From the NCBI GenBank assembly GCA_001414485.1, contig LLEY01000170.1:62001-126000 (forward strand): DNA of 64,000 nt, given 5' to 3'. The translations under genes were made by a program, and so were the position numbers. Positions 34,883 to 47,449 of this stretch are shown in pieces; position 1 is the first letter of the stretch; the number at the start of each line of letters is the position of its first letter. The stretch is from Calycina herbarum (lineage: Eukaryota > Ascomycota > Leotiomycetes > Helotiales > Pezizellaceae). Under the pieces are notes generated by a model. It did not search any database, had not been told where the DNA came from, and was given only the letters and a program-made list of their open reading frames with translations.

Positions 34883-35913
34883 GAAATAGGCTAAGTAGGC
34901 TTTATAAATAACTAGATCAGCCGCTACCTAACTCTCTTAGATAGAGTAGTATTAAAGTATACTAGAATCATCCTCCTAGTCTATAAGACTACCCCTACCT
35001 CGGTACTCCTTATAAAATCTAGCCTCTTAGCTGCTAAAATCGCTCTTATAGCAAAAAGTAGAGTATTTAAGACTAGAACTCGCTAACTCAACTTAGCTTA
35101 CCCGCTTAAACAATGTATAAATAACTCTTACTTAAAGGCTAGGCTTATTTACCGCTCTTTTAAACCCCTCTCTCTCTTAGAAGAAATCAACCTAATATAA
35201 GACTCTCTATAGAATAGAGGGTTTAACCGGCAGGCCCGCCTTCTCAAGGTAGCAGGTCTAAGCTCTAGTAGTAATAAGGACTCTTATAAAGCTGAATTCC
35301 TTAAATTCCTTACCTCTATCTCGCCTATAGACCTAGTTATATTTACTAACAGCTCTCGCTTAGACGACAAAAGTACTAGTAGCAGCGTATATCTTATAAG
35401 AGGAGGGGTTATTCTAAACATAAGGCTCTTCTCCTTTAATAAAACATTAGAGATATATAACGTAGAAGCCAAAGCTGCCTTATATAGTCTAGAACTAGCC
35501 CTAGACTCCCCTTTCTAGGCCTCGGCTACGAAGTGCTAGATTTACTTTAACAACCTCGAAGCTATACTATAACTAACCTACTAGTCTTATAACACGTTAT
35601 AAGAGACCTTTAATAAGGTATATAGCTTTACTTAGCTATACTTGAGAAAGATTTAGATAAGGTAGTGCCCTAGTTATATAGGAATCCGTAGCAACGAAAT
35701 AGCCGATAAAGCTATAGGAAAAGCAGCTCGAATACCCCCTTCTAGTTCCCCTCTACTCTATACTACTATACTTAAGAGAGAGGTTAAAGAGATAGGGATT
35801 AGGCTTGTAAATCAGCTCTAGTAGACAACGCTCCTAGATACCTATAAAAACCTAGGACTTACTTCCTAGCTTTCAAAACCTAAGACTCTCTAGCTACTAA
35901 GAGAGGTCCTAGC

Positions 35914-36236
35914 TGTAACGGCACGAAACAGACAATACTATGAAAGAGGCATATGGAAGTGCGTTCTGTAGAATAACATGCTTAGATACTAGGCTCTAAA
36001 CACGAAGGAAAAGATCAAATTAACCTTTCCCGATACTGAGGGTAAGGGCATCTATATATAAAAGGGTTCGGATAATAACAATAGACTCGGAGGTCCGAAC
36101 CGGATATTCCGATACTCGAATACGTAACCCTTATATTCCACGTAACCCTTGGCATTCCTATACCCTGAACTGTATCCTATCTGGTACGTACGTACATAAC
36201 CTTGGCAACTCTTATTCTTGATAGCGGGCTATCACA
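35914..36236 (-). repeat. Left (3') LTR of Gypsy relic 2 (323 bp)
   Basis: Starts TGTAACGGCACGAAACAGAC and ends GGGCTATCACA on the plus strand. The purine tract of the element lies immediately inside. Confidence 0.93.
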
Positions 36237-39200
36237 TCCCCCTCCCTTGAAAAAGACTCGTCTCCGAGGCTTCGTATTATAGTTGGGGCGGTATCGGGGT
36301 TGTTTTTGGTAGTGACTCGGTTGTTAGTTCTTGTTTGCCTCTTATACTTAGATCTATTCAGAGAGGAGTTGGGGCGGTCCCGGTTTGTCTAGATATTTGG
36401 TATAGAAGTCTCTTAGAAGGTGCGGCGAACCTTAAAAATTGTCGGTAGGATACTAGGTAGGGTCTATATCGTAACTAACCTATCTGACTTAGTATTATAG
36501 TTGTCTCTTAAAAAGTCTACTACTAAGAATTTCTTGAACTTCCTATTCTTATATACCTTAAACGATTTCTGGGGGTGGCTCTAGAGCTTCTTGTCTAGGT
36601 AGAGGGGTATTCGGATCTTTAGATAGTACGTCTACAGCGAAAATATCATAGATTAATGATCCTTCTAGGAGTTTTAGTCTATAAGAGTGTCTTATACGTT
36701 CTAGTATTTTAAAGAGTCTAGTCTACTGTTCGGCTAGCTTTCGGCTAAGTCGATTTATCTTAAGATTCTTAGTCGATAAGTAAACTCTATTATTAACGTC
36801 TTAGTCGATAGCTCTTCAGTACTAATTCGTACTATCTTACATTCTCTACTAGGCTTTGCTTATGTTGTCTTTGGCTACGTTCTAGGCAGAGTATATACAT
36901 GTAGCTATCTTAACTACCTTATTGTAATTTAGTCGTTCCTAGGGAATAGAGGTCCTAGGAGTATTCTAATCCTACGAGGTTTGCGAATTAAGCTTAAACT
37001 TAAGCTGATATAGGGTTATACTAATAGACGAGTACGGAAGAGTTATTTATACTCTGTCTATAAGGGGGATTAACTCGCTCTAGTTATCTTAAAAGTAGGT
37101 TATGAAAGGCCTTAGCCTCTAATTAATATATCAGTTTATAATCTCTATCTAACTATCTATTTATTTATAGTAAGCTATAGAGAGCTTAAGCTTAACACTG
37201 ATAATATAATAGAATTCCGTCTAAAAAGCTAAGATGAATTAAGGTCCTCTATTAGATATAATCGATTTAGAGTAGTAACTAAAACAATAGATCTATTATA
37301 TAAAAAACTAGGCTAATCCTCTAGTATCGATAGTAGAGTAGTAGAGAATAGATACTGAATCCTTTCTAAGACGGTTAATAAATACTAGTATAGTATCATA
37401 TCTATACTTATCTTTTAGAAATAACTTAAAGTCTATATATATATACTACATTGGGTAATCTAGTACTAGTAGTAAGTAGAGGAATCCTTATTATTTAGTC
37501 TATTAAGGATAAGAGTATCTATAAGCTCGGTAGTTAGCTACGTATAACTTATAGTCTAAACCTATACTAACCTAGTAGTAGGTAGATACTAGCAACTAGT
37601 ATATCTTTCGAGTACTTAGGTAAGTACTAAATACTTAGTTATAAGCTTCTTAGATTAGATTCGTATAGAGTTTAATGTTTCTTTCGATATAAAGCCGTCT
37701 TTTAAATAGAAGTAAATTGTTAGACGAGATAGTATAACTATTCTTAAGTTCTCTACGTTCCTTTTCGAATAATTACGTGTTAGCTGTTCTTAGCTTCTAA
37801 ATTAGATCTAATCTAAACTTAGGGATAACATCTAACTTAATTATAGAAAGGGATATTGCTTAAAAGGTTTAAGCAAGGTTGGCGTTAATTTAGGGGTTAA
37901 GCCTAATAGGTCTGAGAAGGGTACACAAGCAGCTATCTAACTTAACTTAATCTTATATTCTAATGTCTTACTCCTATCTAGTTAGTATATCCGCCTTTTA
38001 ATTATTCTTTCTAGACGTGAATCAGATTTAGAAATTAAAGTTAGAGAGGAATTCTATCTATCGTACTTACTTAGAAGTAAGCAGCTTTATTATTATAAAG
38101 TATTCTAAGGATCTATAGTCTAAGAAGACGTTGATACGATTCTAATACGACATAAGCTTAGGTTGCTATTTTTTAAACGCTTTTATAATTATAAATAGTT
38201 CCTTGTTGTAGATTTCCTAGTTCGTTTTATGTCCAACTAGGACGTAGGAATAGAAACTTATAAGATACTAACGATTACTGTATTATTAAGAGAATATGCC
38301 TACTATTACTCTATTAGAAGAGTCTGTCTCTAGCTTCGTAGGACATTCGAGGTCGAAGTAGTATAAGGCTTAAACTAAGAGTAGCTAGGTTTGTAATTCT
38401 TCAAAGGCTTCTTTGTATTCAGGTGTCTACTAAAACGGCTCTGAAGACTATATTATAGTGGTTAGGGGTTTTACGATTTTGCTAAAGTTCTTAATAAATT
38501 GTCTATAAAAACTATAAAAGCCTAGGTAGGACTTTACACCTATTATAGTACTAGGTTAGGCCTAGTTATATAAAAGTTTTACTTTCTTAGAGTCTACTTC
38601 GAGTCCTTTTATAGTTAATATATAACTAAGATATTTAACTTAGGTAATATTAAATTCGCTTTTCTTAATGTCTACTTAGAGTCCTGCTTCTTAGAGCCGA
38701 TTTAGGACCTTCTTAACTTATTCCTTATATTCTTTAATACTATTTAAATAAATTAATATATTATCTAGGTAAGTAATATAAAAGTTATCTAGATATTTAA
38801 TTAAGACGTCGTTTATATAACGTTAGTAGATAGCGGGTCTATTATAGAGTCTAAAAGGAAGGACCTTATATTAGTATATTCTATACCTAGTCTTAAACGT
38901 AGTTATCTCCTCTAAGTTAGGGTTTATTTAGATATAATAGAAAGCTTAGCATATATCTAACTTAGTAAAGATCTTAGCTTTCCTTAATCTTAAAAAGAGT
39001 TTATTAATATAAGGAATCAAGTAAGGGTCGTTTTAGGTAAGAGTATTTAGCTTCTAATAATCGATATAAAACTATAGCTTATCACTATTAGGCTTTTTAA
39101 CAAAGAGTACTAGTAAGGTAAAAGGACTATTACTATTGATAATAAATCCTTTATTTAAATTATTAATAAAGTACTCTTTTGTCACTTATAACTCTATAGT

Positions 39201-41930
39201 TAACTATTGATATAGCAGGGAGTAGGAGATAGGAAGAGGTTCGTTTAAGGTGATTTTATAGTCGTATATACGATAAGAGAGAAGTTTATCTAAAGCTACT
39301 TTTAAGAACATATCCTAGAATAACGAGTAATATTAAGGGAGTCGGGACTATATCAGGTCTGTGGTCTTAGCGTTATCTAAGAGTAGAGCTAATCTTTCAT
39401 TAATAATCTAATCTAATTCATAGATACTTGTTATAAAGAACTTAGTATTAGGTTACTTTATATTAAAATATAAAGCATTTGTACTTATTTCACTAATAAA
39501 AGAGTATAGGGTTTGATCTATCTAAGCTATACTAGTAGGTTAGAGAGTATTTAGAGTAGAGTTAGAGAGGCAGATATTAGGAGTTAATATTATAGATAAT
39601 AGTAATAACTTAGCTAAGAGCTTACTATTCCTTCGCTTTTCATCTTAATAGAGGGCGTAATCTCTTCGGTTTATATCTAACTATATATTTAAATAAGACT
39701 TTTAGTTCTAGCCAGAAGTTAGAGAAAGTAAGATTTCCTTTCTAAAGTAAGAAGTCAGTAAGGTTTTAGCTAGCTAAATAAGTTAATTCCTAATAAGGTT
39801 AAAGAGAATATTAAAATATTTTAACTATTTATTTCTGATAATTAGGTCTTATTATCTAAGGTCTAGGACGATAAAGGGGCAGTTTTAGATACGACGTCGA
39901 TCTAGGTTCAGATGTAGTTATATAAACTATGTTACTTTACTCTTAATACTACTATTGTATCTATGAATAGGTACCGAGTAGGGTAGTTTTCAAATCTATA
40001 TACCTAACGATTAGGATAGCTATAAGGCTAGGAGTCGATTTAAGAATAGGAATCTATTCGCTCCTATATCTATTAAGGCTTGAGTTTTAACACTGTATCT
40101 ATATATACTAAGTATTATATTTATAAGGAATTAGTTTCCTCTTATAAGTCTAGAAAGGTCGAGATTTAATAGATTATATTTATATAGGCCTAGGAAGGAG
40201 TCTTCACCTAGGCTGCCTCGTTTTCCCTCTAATTCAGGGCAGAATCAGGGTACCTTATAAGGACTTGTAGGTCATCTTCGTTCGCTTCTTAGACTATTTC
40301 TTTAATACTAGGTAGCTAAGGGTAGTCGGTTTTATAGTACCTAGGCTTACTATAGTAGTAGCACGTTGTACTAGCTAGGACTCGGTCCGGAGTCTTTTAG
40401 CGTTCGCTAGTAGAGGTAGGTTTAAATATCCTTGAAGTAGTCTAAATAGTAGGGAAGGATCTGCTTATAGGTAGTAAGGGTTTCGGTATTAAACTAGATA
40501 AGGATTGAAAAGTAGTCTTTTTAACCGAAGTGTTTATACCGACTAGCTTAGTCGTGTTAGCTATATATAACTTAGCGTTTTAGCGTTGTTCCTTATCTAA
40601 GGCTAGGAGATCTACTACTATTTTAATAAAGTTATAATTCTAACGTCTCTTAAGTATAGCGGCCGAGTTTCTTAGCTATAGTGTAATCTTCTCTTATATA
40701 TAGAAGAATCGTTCTAACTCTAGTATCTCTCTAAGTATAGCTATACTTAAGAAGCGACCTCTAAAGTTAGTAAACGTTTCTCTAGCATAATCCTTTCTAC
40801 CTATCTACAAGGCCTAGAAAGCGTTCTATACATCCTCTATTTTATATCTAGTTAAGAAATATAAATCCAAAAGTTTAATTATATCTTAATAATTATAGAA
40901 AGTAATATAAATCGACTTAGACTAGTATTAGGGCTTAAGGTAGTTCCTAGTGATTCTAGTAGTTATTCCTTAAATAAGGGCTTTTCGAGTTGGGCTTATA
41001 TTATAATAATCGGCATTCACTAGAAGTCTATCGCGTACTAATATCTTCTATTATTAGTATATAGGTGATGTGCCGTCGTTTAAAGGTTTAATTTTTTCTG
41101 TGATTTTACTTTTAGTAGGTTAGAGGGTATTCAAACTATATTCGAGGTTATGTAGGGTAGTCTGCTATTAAGGGAAGGCATCAGAGGCAGGTTCGCTTCT
41201 TAAGCGAAAGGGGTCTAGTATAGTACTTAGAATAGAAGGAGAGTTATAGTCGGTTTCGGGTTAGGAAGGTTAAGGGACTCTAGTTTATTCTTAGAGTTCT
41301 TTTATAATAGATTTTAACTGTCTAAACCGATAGTTATTATTTTAAAGTTCTTCTTCTAATCCTTATACTATACCCTGTATCTCGTCTATATTAGAAAAGT
41401 CTTGTAGGTCTCTGAGGTTTCGGGCTAGGCCCTTACCTTTGTTGTTCCTTGACTTTTTAGGTTTAGGTATATAAGTGCGGTTTAGTGTGTATTCGGAGGG
41501 GGGCCTACTAGCTTCCCTAGTAGGTTGCTTAACACTCTCTAGCAGAGCTTGAGAGGGACCTAGGGTCGCTTCTTAGTTTAATATACTCGATGTCGTTAAG
41601 GAGGGTTTAGAGGTAGATTCGGGAGCCTTCTAGGTAACTTAATATCAACTTTCTAAACCTTATATAGCAATCCCTATACGAAGAGGGTTATTTAAAGTCT
41701 TAGGAATCCTTAGCGTCTTCTACTTCTTTGACGTATTGGAGGATACGCTTTTTACTAGCTGACTAACAGATATTAAACCCTAATATTACTAGCTGTCTAT
41801 AAACTAGTAATTTAAGGTTGTTGTTATACTGATCCGAATCTAGGCTGAATCGAATTCGATATAGGACGTTAACGTGCTCGGTGAGATATTATAATAGGCC
41901 GTCCCTGGCGAGAAGAATTTAATCTTTTAA

Positions 41931-42253
41931 TATAACGGCACGAAATAGACAATACTATGAAAGAGGTATATGGAAGTGCGTTCCGTAGAATAACATGCTT
42001 AGATACTAGGCTCTAAATACGAAGGAAAAGATCAAATTGACCTTTCCCGATACTGAGGGTAAGGGCATCTATATACAAAAGGGTTCGGACAATAACAATA
42101 GACTCGGAGGTCCGAACCGGACATTCCGATACTCGAATACGTAACCCTTACATTCCACGTAACCCTTGGCATTCCTATACCCTGAACCGTATCCTATCTG
42201 GTACGTACGTACACAACCTTGGCAACTCTTATTCTTGATGGCGGGCCATCACA
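41931..42253 (-). repeat. Right (5') LTR of Gypsy relic 2 (323 bp)
   Basis: Starts TATAACGGCACGAAATAGAC (TG changed to TA) and ends GGGCCATCACA; same length as the left LTR, with transitions only in the stretches compared. Confidence 0.93.
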
Positions 42254-42806
42254 CTAGCTCGGCTAATTGTAGCTCGAACTAGACATAGAGACTTTACAGC
42301 ATATCACCTCTGCTTCTTCTACCTCGATACGTTACTAGAATCAGGGAATTACAAGTATAAAAGAGCAAAAATATAATTCCACCTACTCTACTATAGGCTA
42401 GCAAATAACAAAGACCCAAGGCTATTAGCTAAGGCGGAGGGAAACCCTTAACTTCTTTTTAGACCTAGCTACGAGGAACTCTTTAGCAAGATCTATACTA
42501 AAACCAAGTTCTTTATGAAAATCTGTCCTTCGAGATAGCTTAACTCTCTTTTCCTTTCTTTTCTCTTTACTTATATATCTCTTTTGTCTTTCCCTGATTC
42601 TATAAACTAATTAAGGACAAGGGCTGTTTCGAAAGTAGAGCTTCTCTTTAAACTATCTCTTGTAAATTAGCTCACTCGTTTACTATCCCTGTAGCCTAGG
42701 GCACCCCCCTAGCGTCATTTGCCCTCTTTTGGGACACTTTTAGGATTTAGCCCACGCGAGCTATTCTCCGCTTGACGTTAAATAGAAATAAATAAATAAA
42801 CAAAAA

Positions 42807-43185
42807 TGATAGCAAAGTACCTAGAGTTTACCACTATCAAGTGTAATAATATTGAAGTAATCTGTGAAGAGGGGGTCCAAAATGTGACCCAGAACGTAGA
42901 TCACCCCCTTGTATAAGCCATCTGCATAACGGGTGTCACTTCTAACTCTATCTTTCTCTTGGTGAAGTTAAAATTGTATAGGTTCAGTTGAACTACAAAA
43001 TTTACAAATTCATAGTGAACAAATGTATGTTGCGAGTTGTTTACACCCAGTCACCCCAACTCTGACGTGTTAATCACAGCCTAACGTGTATGTAAATGCG
43101 TCCTGACAATGAGTCGAGGTTTTAAAGAGAAATTCAACTTCCACATAGACACCTTAAGTCTCTTTCAACCTACTACAGAGCATAT
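42807..43185. other. Short gap between the transposon block and the kinase-like gene
   Basis: Single-copy-looking DNA right of the LINE tail, probably the promoter and leader of the next gene. No repeat or gene was seen in it. Confidence 0.5.
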
Positions 43186-44656
43186 ATGACAACTTATCAA
43201 CCACAACCACAGAGACTCACAAACATGTTACCCCAATCAACTTCGTCAGCACCGCCACATGCCAGCTTCATAAAAACAGCCAGTTCTTCTGTGGATTGCA
43301 ATAAGTCATCTGCCAGTTCAAGCGCCCAAAAAATCAGACCAGCAATATCTCCACCCTGTGTCAATGCTACCACAGCAGCACATCCTTTCATTGAACCTAC
43401 TAAAGAGGCGCAAGATGGGAAGGACGTTGCTAAAAGAACGAGAGCTGCCCAGGATGAGATTTTAGCAAACCCTGAGCTCTATGAGATACTAAATTCTGCC
43501 AGGATTGAGAAAATTGCTGAGGGGGGTTTCAACTCAGTCTACGTCGTTGAAGTGGAGGGTTTGAAACATCAGGTAAGCGTGCAGTCCTAGCAAAGTTCTC
43601 ATTTGCTAACAGAATTTCTAGGTCTCAAACCCCCCAGATTCCAACAAAGTCATCATTCGTATCCCTTGCGAGGAGGACTCTCGGCTCCTCTCAAATCGAA
43701 TCTAAAACGAGGTAGCAAGTCGTAGATTGTTATTTAAAATCCTCCCTCACATTCCAGTGCCAGCAGTCTATGATTATCAAGCCACGGATGATCCAAAAAC
43801 ATCCTTCATCTTGGAGGAATTCATCGAAGGCAGCCCCCTCGAAAGTATTTGGCTGAACTTAAGCGAGACTGAAAAACAAAGTTATGCACAACAACTTGCT
43901 AAAATCCTTCTCGATCTCGCTGAAGTTCGACTCACTATGATAGGAGGGTTACGCATGAATTCTGATGAACCAAATTCTCAGAATAGCAACGAGTTCTGCT
44001 ACGAAGTGGCAGGCATCCCCCATTCGGAAAATGAAGTTAGATACGCGCCAACAGTTGAATACTGCAAAATGATCGATGGCCGGGAAAATTTTCATTCCAA
44101 TAGTTTCTACCACACCGGCCCCTACAAAACCACGAAGGATTATTTCTTGGGTTGTTACGAGAAAGAGATTTTTTATAACACCAAAACCGACAAAATCGAA
44201 ACCTGGTATGGCACCTGTGCAAAGAGCCATGGTCGAGAGTTAGAAAAACAGCGGAAAGCGCTCTCCTATGCCGAAATTATTGATGAACCATTTGTATTCA
44301 TACATGGTGATTTCCACGGAAGAAATATCATGGTGAAAGATGGTCGGATTTCCGGGGTCATCGGTTGGGAATTTGCTGGTTCATATCCATTGAGCCAGGT
44401 CTTCTTCGAAGGGCTGACTTTTGTCGGCAGCTATTCAGACGAAGATGAATACAAGTTTTACCATGAGAACAAGTTATGGGAGGGGGAAGTGCGAGAGTAC
44501 ATGATTCGTCTTGCTAGAAAACGCAATTGGGAAGAGCATCATATTGATATGCTCCGCTGGGGGTCCACTGATCCGAGAATGCGGAAGGTGAGACGTACAA
44601 TGGAACCAGTCGCTCGAGGAGGAGCTCATTTAGATATTACAAGATTGCTCTGTTAG
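43186..44656 (+). pseudogene. Aminoglycoside-phosphotransferase-like kinase with one premature stop and a lost metal-binding Asp
   Basis: APH/choline-kinase-fold proteins phosphorylate small molecules; many fungal members have no known substrate. Exons 43186-43572 and 43622-44656 join in phase 0 (GTAAGC donor, TGCTAACAG branch, TTCTAG acceptor), 474 codons including the stop. Visible motifs: a glycine-rich loop GGFNSVYVVEV, VIIRIP (usual lysine-strand region), FILEEFIEGSPL (hinge), and the Brenner motif FIHGDFHGRNIMV with H357, D359 and N364. Two defects: codon 28 of exon 2 (43703-43705) is TAA where the surrounding NRI-(stop)-NEVASRR suggests Gln (CAA); and the segment after the Brenner motif reads GVIGWEFAG, with Gly377 (44363-44365) where the family has the metal-binding Asp. 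The rest of the frame is intact. The stop is a C-to-T change in a CpA context and the gene lies 0.4 kb from RIP-treated DNA. An inactive remnant is most likely. Confidence 0.8.
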
Positions 44657-45660
44657 ATATGGAGTAGACGTAGAGTAGACCTATATAATTATCCGAAACC
44701 TCCGTGTTGATGACTATTAGTGTGATAAGTGCATGCCATGTTTGAGTTCAAGACGATTTTGGAGTTACTTTGTACATTTCAAATGCAGTTAAGTACAAGC
44801 ATACCCTCGGTCGTCAAGTGATGGCATTATAGGCTTATGCCCTGTAAAATGTCCTGAAGGCCCTGAGACGTCGTTGGATCGCTTGACTGGTCTTCCTTCA
44901 AGGGAGGTCCTCTGTAGCCAGTGGGAACCCCCTAAATTAATGCCTGCAAAGTGGATCTTTCGGGGTTTTTACAGGGCTCTGCATTTGCCGGGCGCAAAAA
45001 ACTTGTGCATTTATTCCTCTACCACACCTTAATGATACAACAGTAGTATGCCTATAAGAGAACACAGAATTCATTAGAATGAATTCCTAATGGCTAATTA
45101 ATAACATGAAGAGGGAGGGTTGCATCTATGTTACTATCGCTGCTGTTGGTTGTTCTCTAGTGGGAGCTATGTTTTAGAGGTACAAAATGAAGTTTTTCCC
45201 GCAGCTGGCCCCCGCCCTCCCCTGACGCCTCCCACAGGGGCTATTCCTAAAGCCTGGATTCCAGCCTAGAAACCAATACTTGACTAAAGACCGCCTCATC
45301 AGAGCAGGTAATATCTTACATAGGCTCAAAGTGCATTCTATGTAAATAAGTAAACCATATCTTTTAAACCTGCGCTTGAGCTTATTCAAGTTAAAAAGGC
45401 AATTGGGATTGAAATGCGTCGCTTCCCCTAAGGCTCGGCTAGCACCACGACAACTATTCTACAAAATCCAGAAAGAACAACCACAACGTTGCTAAGAAAA
45501 TAATCTCCGACCGGGCCAAGAAATAGAGGATCTTCATCTACTTCCAAATAAGTCATAATTCTGTCCTTTGAGCGATTTTTGACATGTCGACTTCAGAAAT
45601 GGGGCTAGGTCTCGTCTCGCCTAGCGTCCGCGGTTTGCTCTGCCGGCCATTGATGCATTA
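44657..45660. other. Intergenic, grading into mutated DNA before the Tc1-like element
   Basis: No gene was recognised. A 9-bp-arm palindrome GAATTCATT-AG-AATGAATTC lies near 45066-45086. A minus-strand frame at 45174-45389 has no motif. Confidence 0.5.
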
Positions 45661-45685
45661 ACGAGCCCGTCGTCAAAAGTCTGTG
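45661..45685 (+). repeat. Left terminal inverted repeat of the Tc1-like element
   Basis: ACGAGCCCGTCGTCAAAAGT and five further bases; 24 of 25 match the complement of 46864-46888. Confidence 0.88.
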
Positions 45686-46863
45686 CTTTTCAGGGTAGGT
45701 GTTGACCACCCACACCGCTCTATTAATACATGAACCCAGTGCTCCTGCTTATCAATTAATTCATTAATCCATTTTTGTAGGATTTTATCCCATTCTTCTA
45801 GTACAAATTGCCGCATTTCTACCTCAGTAGTAGGCTGCTTACGCCTCCTGTGAAGCGACTGCTTAATCCACCTCCAGCATTTCTCAATCAGGTTCATATC
45901 AGGACTTATAGAAGGGTGTAGCATTAAGATAATTCCATGCTTTATTCAGTATTACGCACAGCAGTTCCTTGTCGACTTATGGCCGTGAGCTGAATTACCA
46001 TCCTCTATAAACAATGGCTCTAAACTAAGAGTATGTGTATAGATCCTAAAATCTTCTAAAATCGACTTAATATGCAGAGTCAAGACTTGCCCTAGGTAGT
46101 CCTTTTAAGTAAAGGCTCCCATCTTACCAGATCTATCTACAAATACCAAAGGACTCTTGTAATTATATCTAATAGCTCCCTAGGCATTTACTAGTATTAT
46201 ATACTCTCAGTGGAATTAGTATTGGATACAGTTGTTACAAAACCGCTTATAGAGATTCCGTGTAGCCCTTTGCTTTACTATACGTCCACTAACCAAGAAG
46301 GTAACCTCATCTAACTATAAAACTACCCTCTACTTAACCTCTTTCTACTAGAATATATACCTAAGCCCCTAGATCATTCGGTTGTTTGCTTAAAGGAGTA
46401 TAAGGTAGGGCTTTTGGTATGCTATATATCGAAAGTAGCCAGCTTCTTTAAGGCGCTGTTCGAGGGTTTTAGCACTACACTCTAATTTGAGCTCATCGTG
46501 AAGTCGCACATAGTCGAGGATCCGATGCTCCTAAGAATCACTATAATATATAATAATCCAACGAATTTAAAGGTCATTTAAGAGACGGGGTCGCCCAGTT
46601 CGAGTAGGCTGTGCGTGTTTTAGGGCCTTATAATTAAGGACTCGACGGATTGAGGAGTAGCTAAGGTTGTAGCGTACTATAAGCTTTGGAATAGGGATAG
46701 CAGCGTAGTCGAAAAGCTAGCGTATCGCCTCTTTGTGTTTAGTAAGGATTTCGAAGCCTAGAAGGTGCTCTAGCATTAGAGGTGTGGAAGCCATAATTCA
46801 TAAATTGTAGTGGGGTAAAAAATCGAGGTTATCGTAATCTACTCGCTAAAAGAGCCTATAAGA

Positions 46864-46888
46864 CACAGACTTTTGACGACGGGCTTGT
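46864..46888 (-). repeat. Right terminal inverted repeat of the Tc1-like element
   Basis: CACAGACTTTTGACGACGGG and five further bases; the single difference from the left repeat is a C/T transition. Confidence 0.88.
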
Positions 46889-47449
46889 AAGTCGAGCAAT
46901 GAGAATGTTACAGATGTACTATTTTGTTGGTGGAAAATCTTTTTATAGTAAGATAAATGCTATTTATATCTAGCCAATCGAGAAGAAAACAAAAGACTGA
47001 CGTAATTCAAGTATTTGACTGCTTGTTACTAAAAAGAAAGGGGCAATGATTTCAAGTATACGTGTAAAGATCATTTATAGTACTGCTTAGGGTTCACGGA
47101 ATATCACATTTCGGGTTTTTGAAGTTCATTGGTTATGATGGAGGGGTTTTTTAAAAGAGTGTATAAGTTTGTTATTATTAAAAGATAGAAGTATCTAAAG
47201 GGGGTGGGGTTCGGTACATCCTAAAGGAAGTCTAATAGGAACGAACATTCAATGTCCCTAATGTCCATCTCTATTTCGAATGAAGCATAATATGGAGTAT
47301 TTAGAAGTAACCCAAAACTCACCTTATCCCGTTACGGGGTATGACATCGGTAATTAGCTAGGTCACTCAGTAACCTCTTCTTTACTTAACCCCAGATGGG
47401 GGGGTATCATCGATAATCTGACACCATTTGGTATCAAAGCCATATCACC
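46889..47449. other. Intergenic
   Basis: Right flank of the Tc1-like element and 3' flank of the next minus-strand gene. No feature was recognised. Confidence 0.5.

Larger units (their letters stand above)
35914..42253 (-). mobile_element. Ty3/Gypsy chromodomain LTR retrotransposon relic 2
   Basis: A 6340-bp element with 323-bp LTRs and the 5-bp target duplication CTAGC at 35909-35913 and 42254-42258. The minus orientation is shown by a polypyrimidine run (TCCCCCTCCCTT) just inside the left LTR, which is the purine tract on the coding strand, and by minus-strand coding remnants. From right to left: gag with zinc knuckle (CYYYSKPRYYKTDYP near 40340, Cys partly mutated), protease (ALIDIGANRFLFLN near 40060), reverse transcriptase (YITYLDNILIYLN near 38780), RNase H, integrase (IISNRGPQF near 37260), and a chromodomain-like segment near 36440-36590 (EVQEILSSRLFKRQ, then YDIDPT). 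It is heavily RIP-mutated. It lies inside the 3' part of the LINE. Confidence 0.88.
25130..42806 (+). mobile_element. Tad1-like LINE retrotransposon relic, split by three LTR-element insertions
   Basis: The pieces are about 25130-26510, 31973-34640, 34888-35913 and 42259-42806 (roughly 5.6 kb together); the left boundary is approximate. After removing the insertions, plus-strand coding remnants follow the Tad1 order. There is an ORF1-like part on the left and an endonuclease-like part with TLDLAFYSNNLY near 32755. A non-LTR reverse transcriptase at about 33600-34350 reads KKDKSSPRVYRLITLL, LILNIKEAFNVV, RLPQSLSISPILFILYI and FGYVDDIRLL. An RNase H at about 35325-35730 reads VIFTNSSRLDD, YNVEAKAALYSLELAL and YIGIRSNEIADKA. 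The 3' end has an A-rich AAATAAATAAATAAACAAAAA-like tail near 42783-42806. Numerous TAG/TAA codons at former Trp/Gln positions mark it as RIP-inactivated. Confidence 0.75.
45661..46888 (-). mobile_element. Tc1/IS630-like DNA transposon relic
   Basis: About 1.23 kb, bounded by 25-bp inverted repeats with one mismatch. A minus-strand transposase frame runs from ATG 46794 to a stop at 45673-45675 in a single phase, interrupted by several TAG/TAA/TGA codons. It reads MASTPLMLEHLLGFEILTKH, then helix-turn-helix-like YNLSYSSIRRVLNYKAL, then DDE_3-type blocks LDEVTFLVSG (first Asp), FIEDGNSAHGHKS (second Asp) and SPDMNLIEKCWRWIK (Glu). I count 38 residues between the second acidic residue and the Glu, i.e. 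DD38E rather than the DD34E usual for Tc1. TA duplication: TA is at 45659-45660, but the right side reads AA, so the ends may be off by a base or mutated. Confidence 0.82.

Noticed and set aside
35284..35472. Minus-strand 62-codon frame
   Set aside because: It is antisense to the LINE RNase H region.
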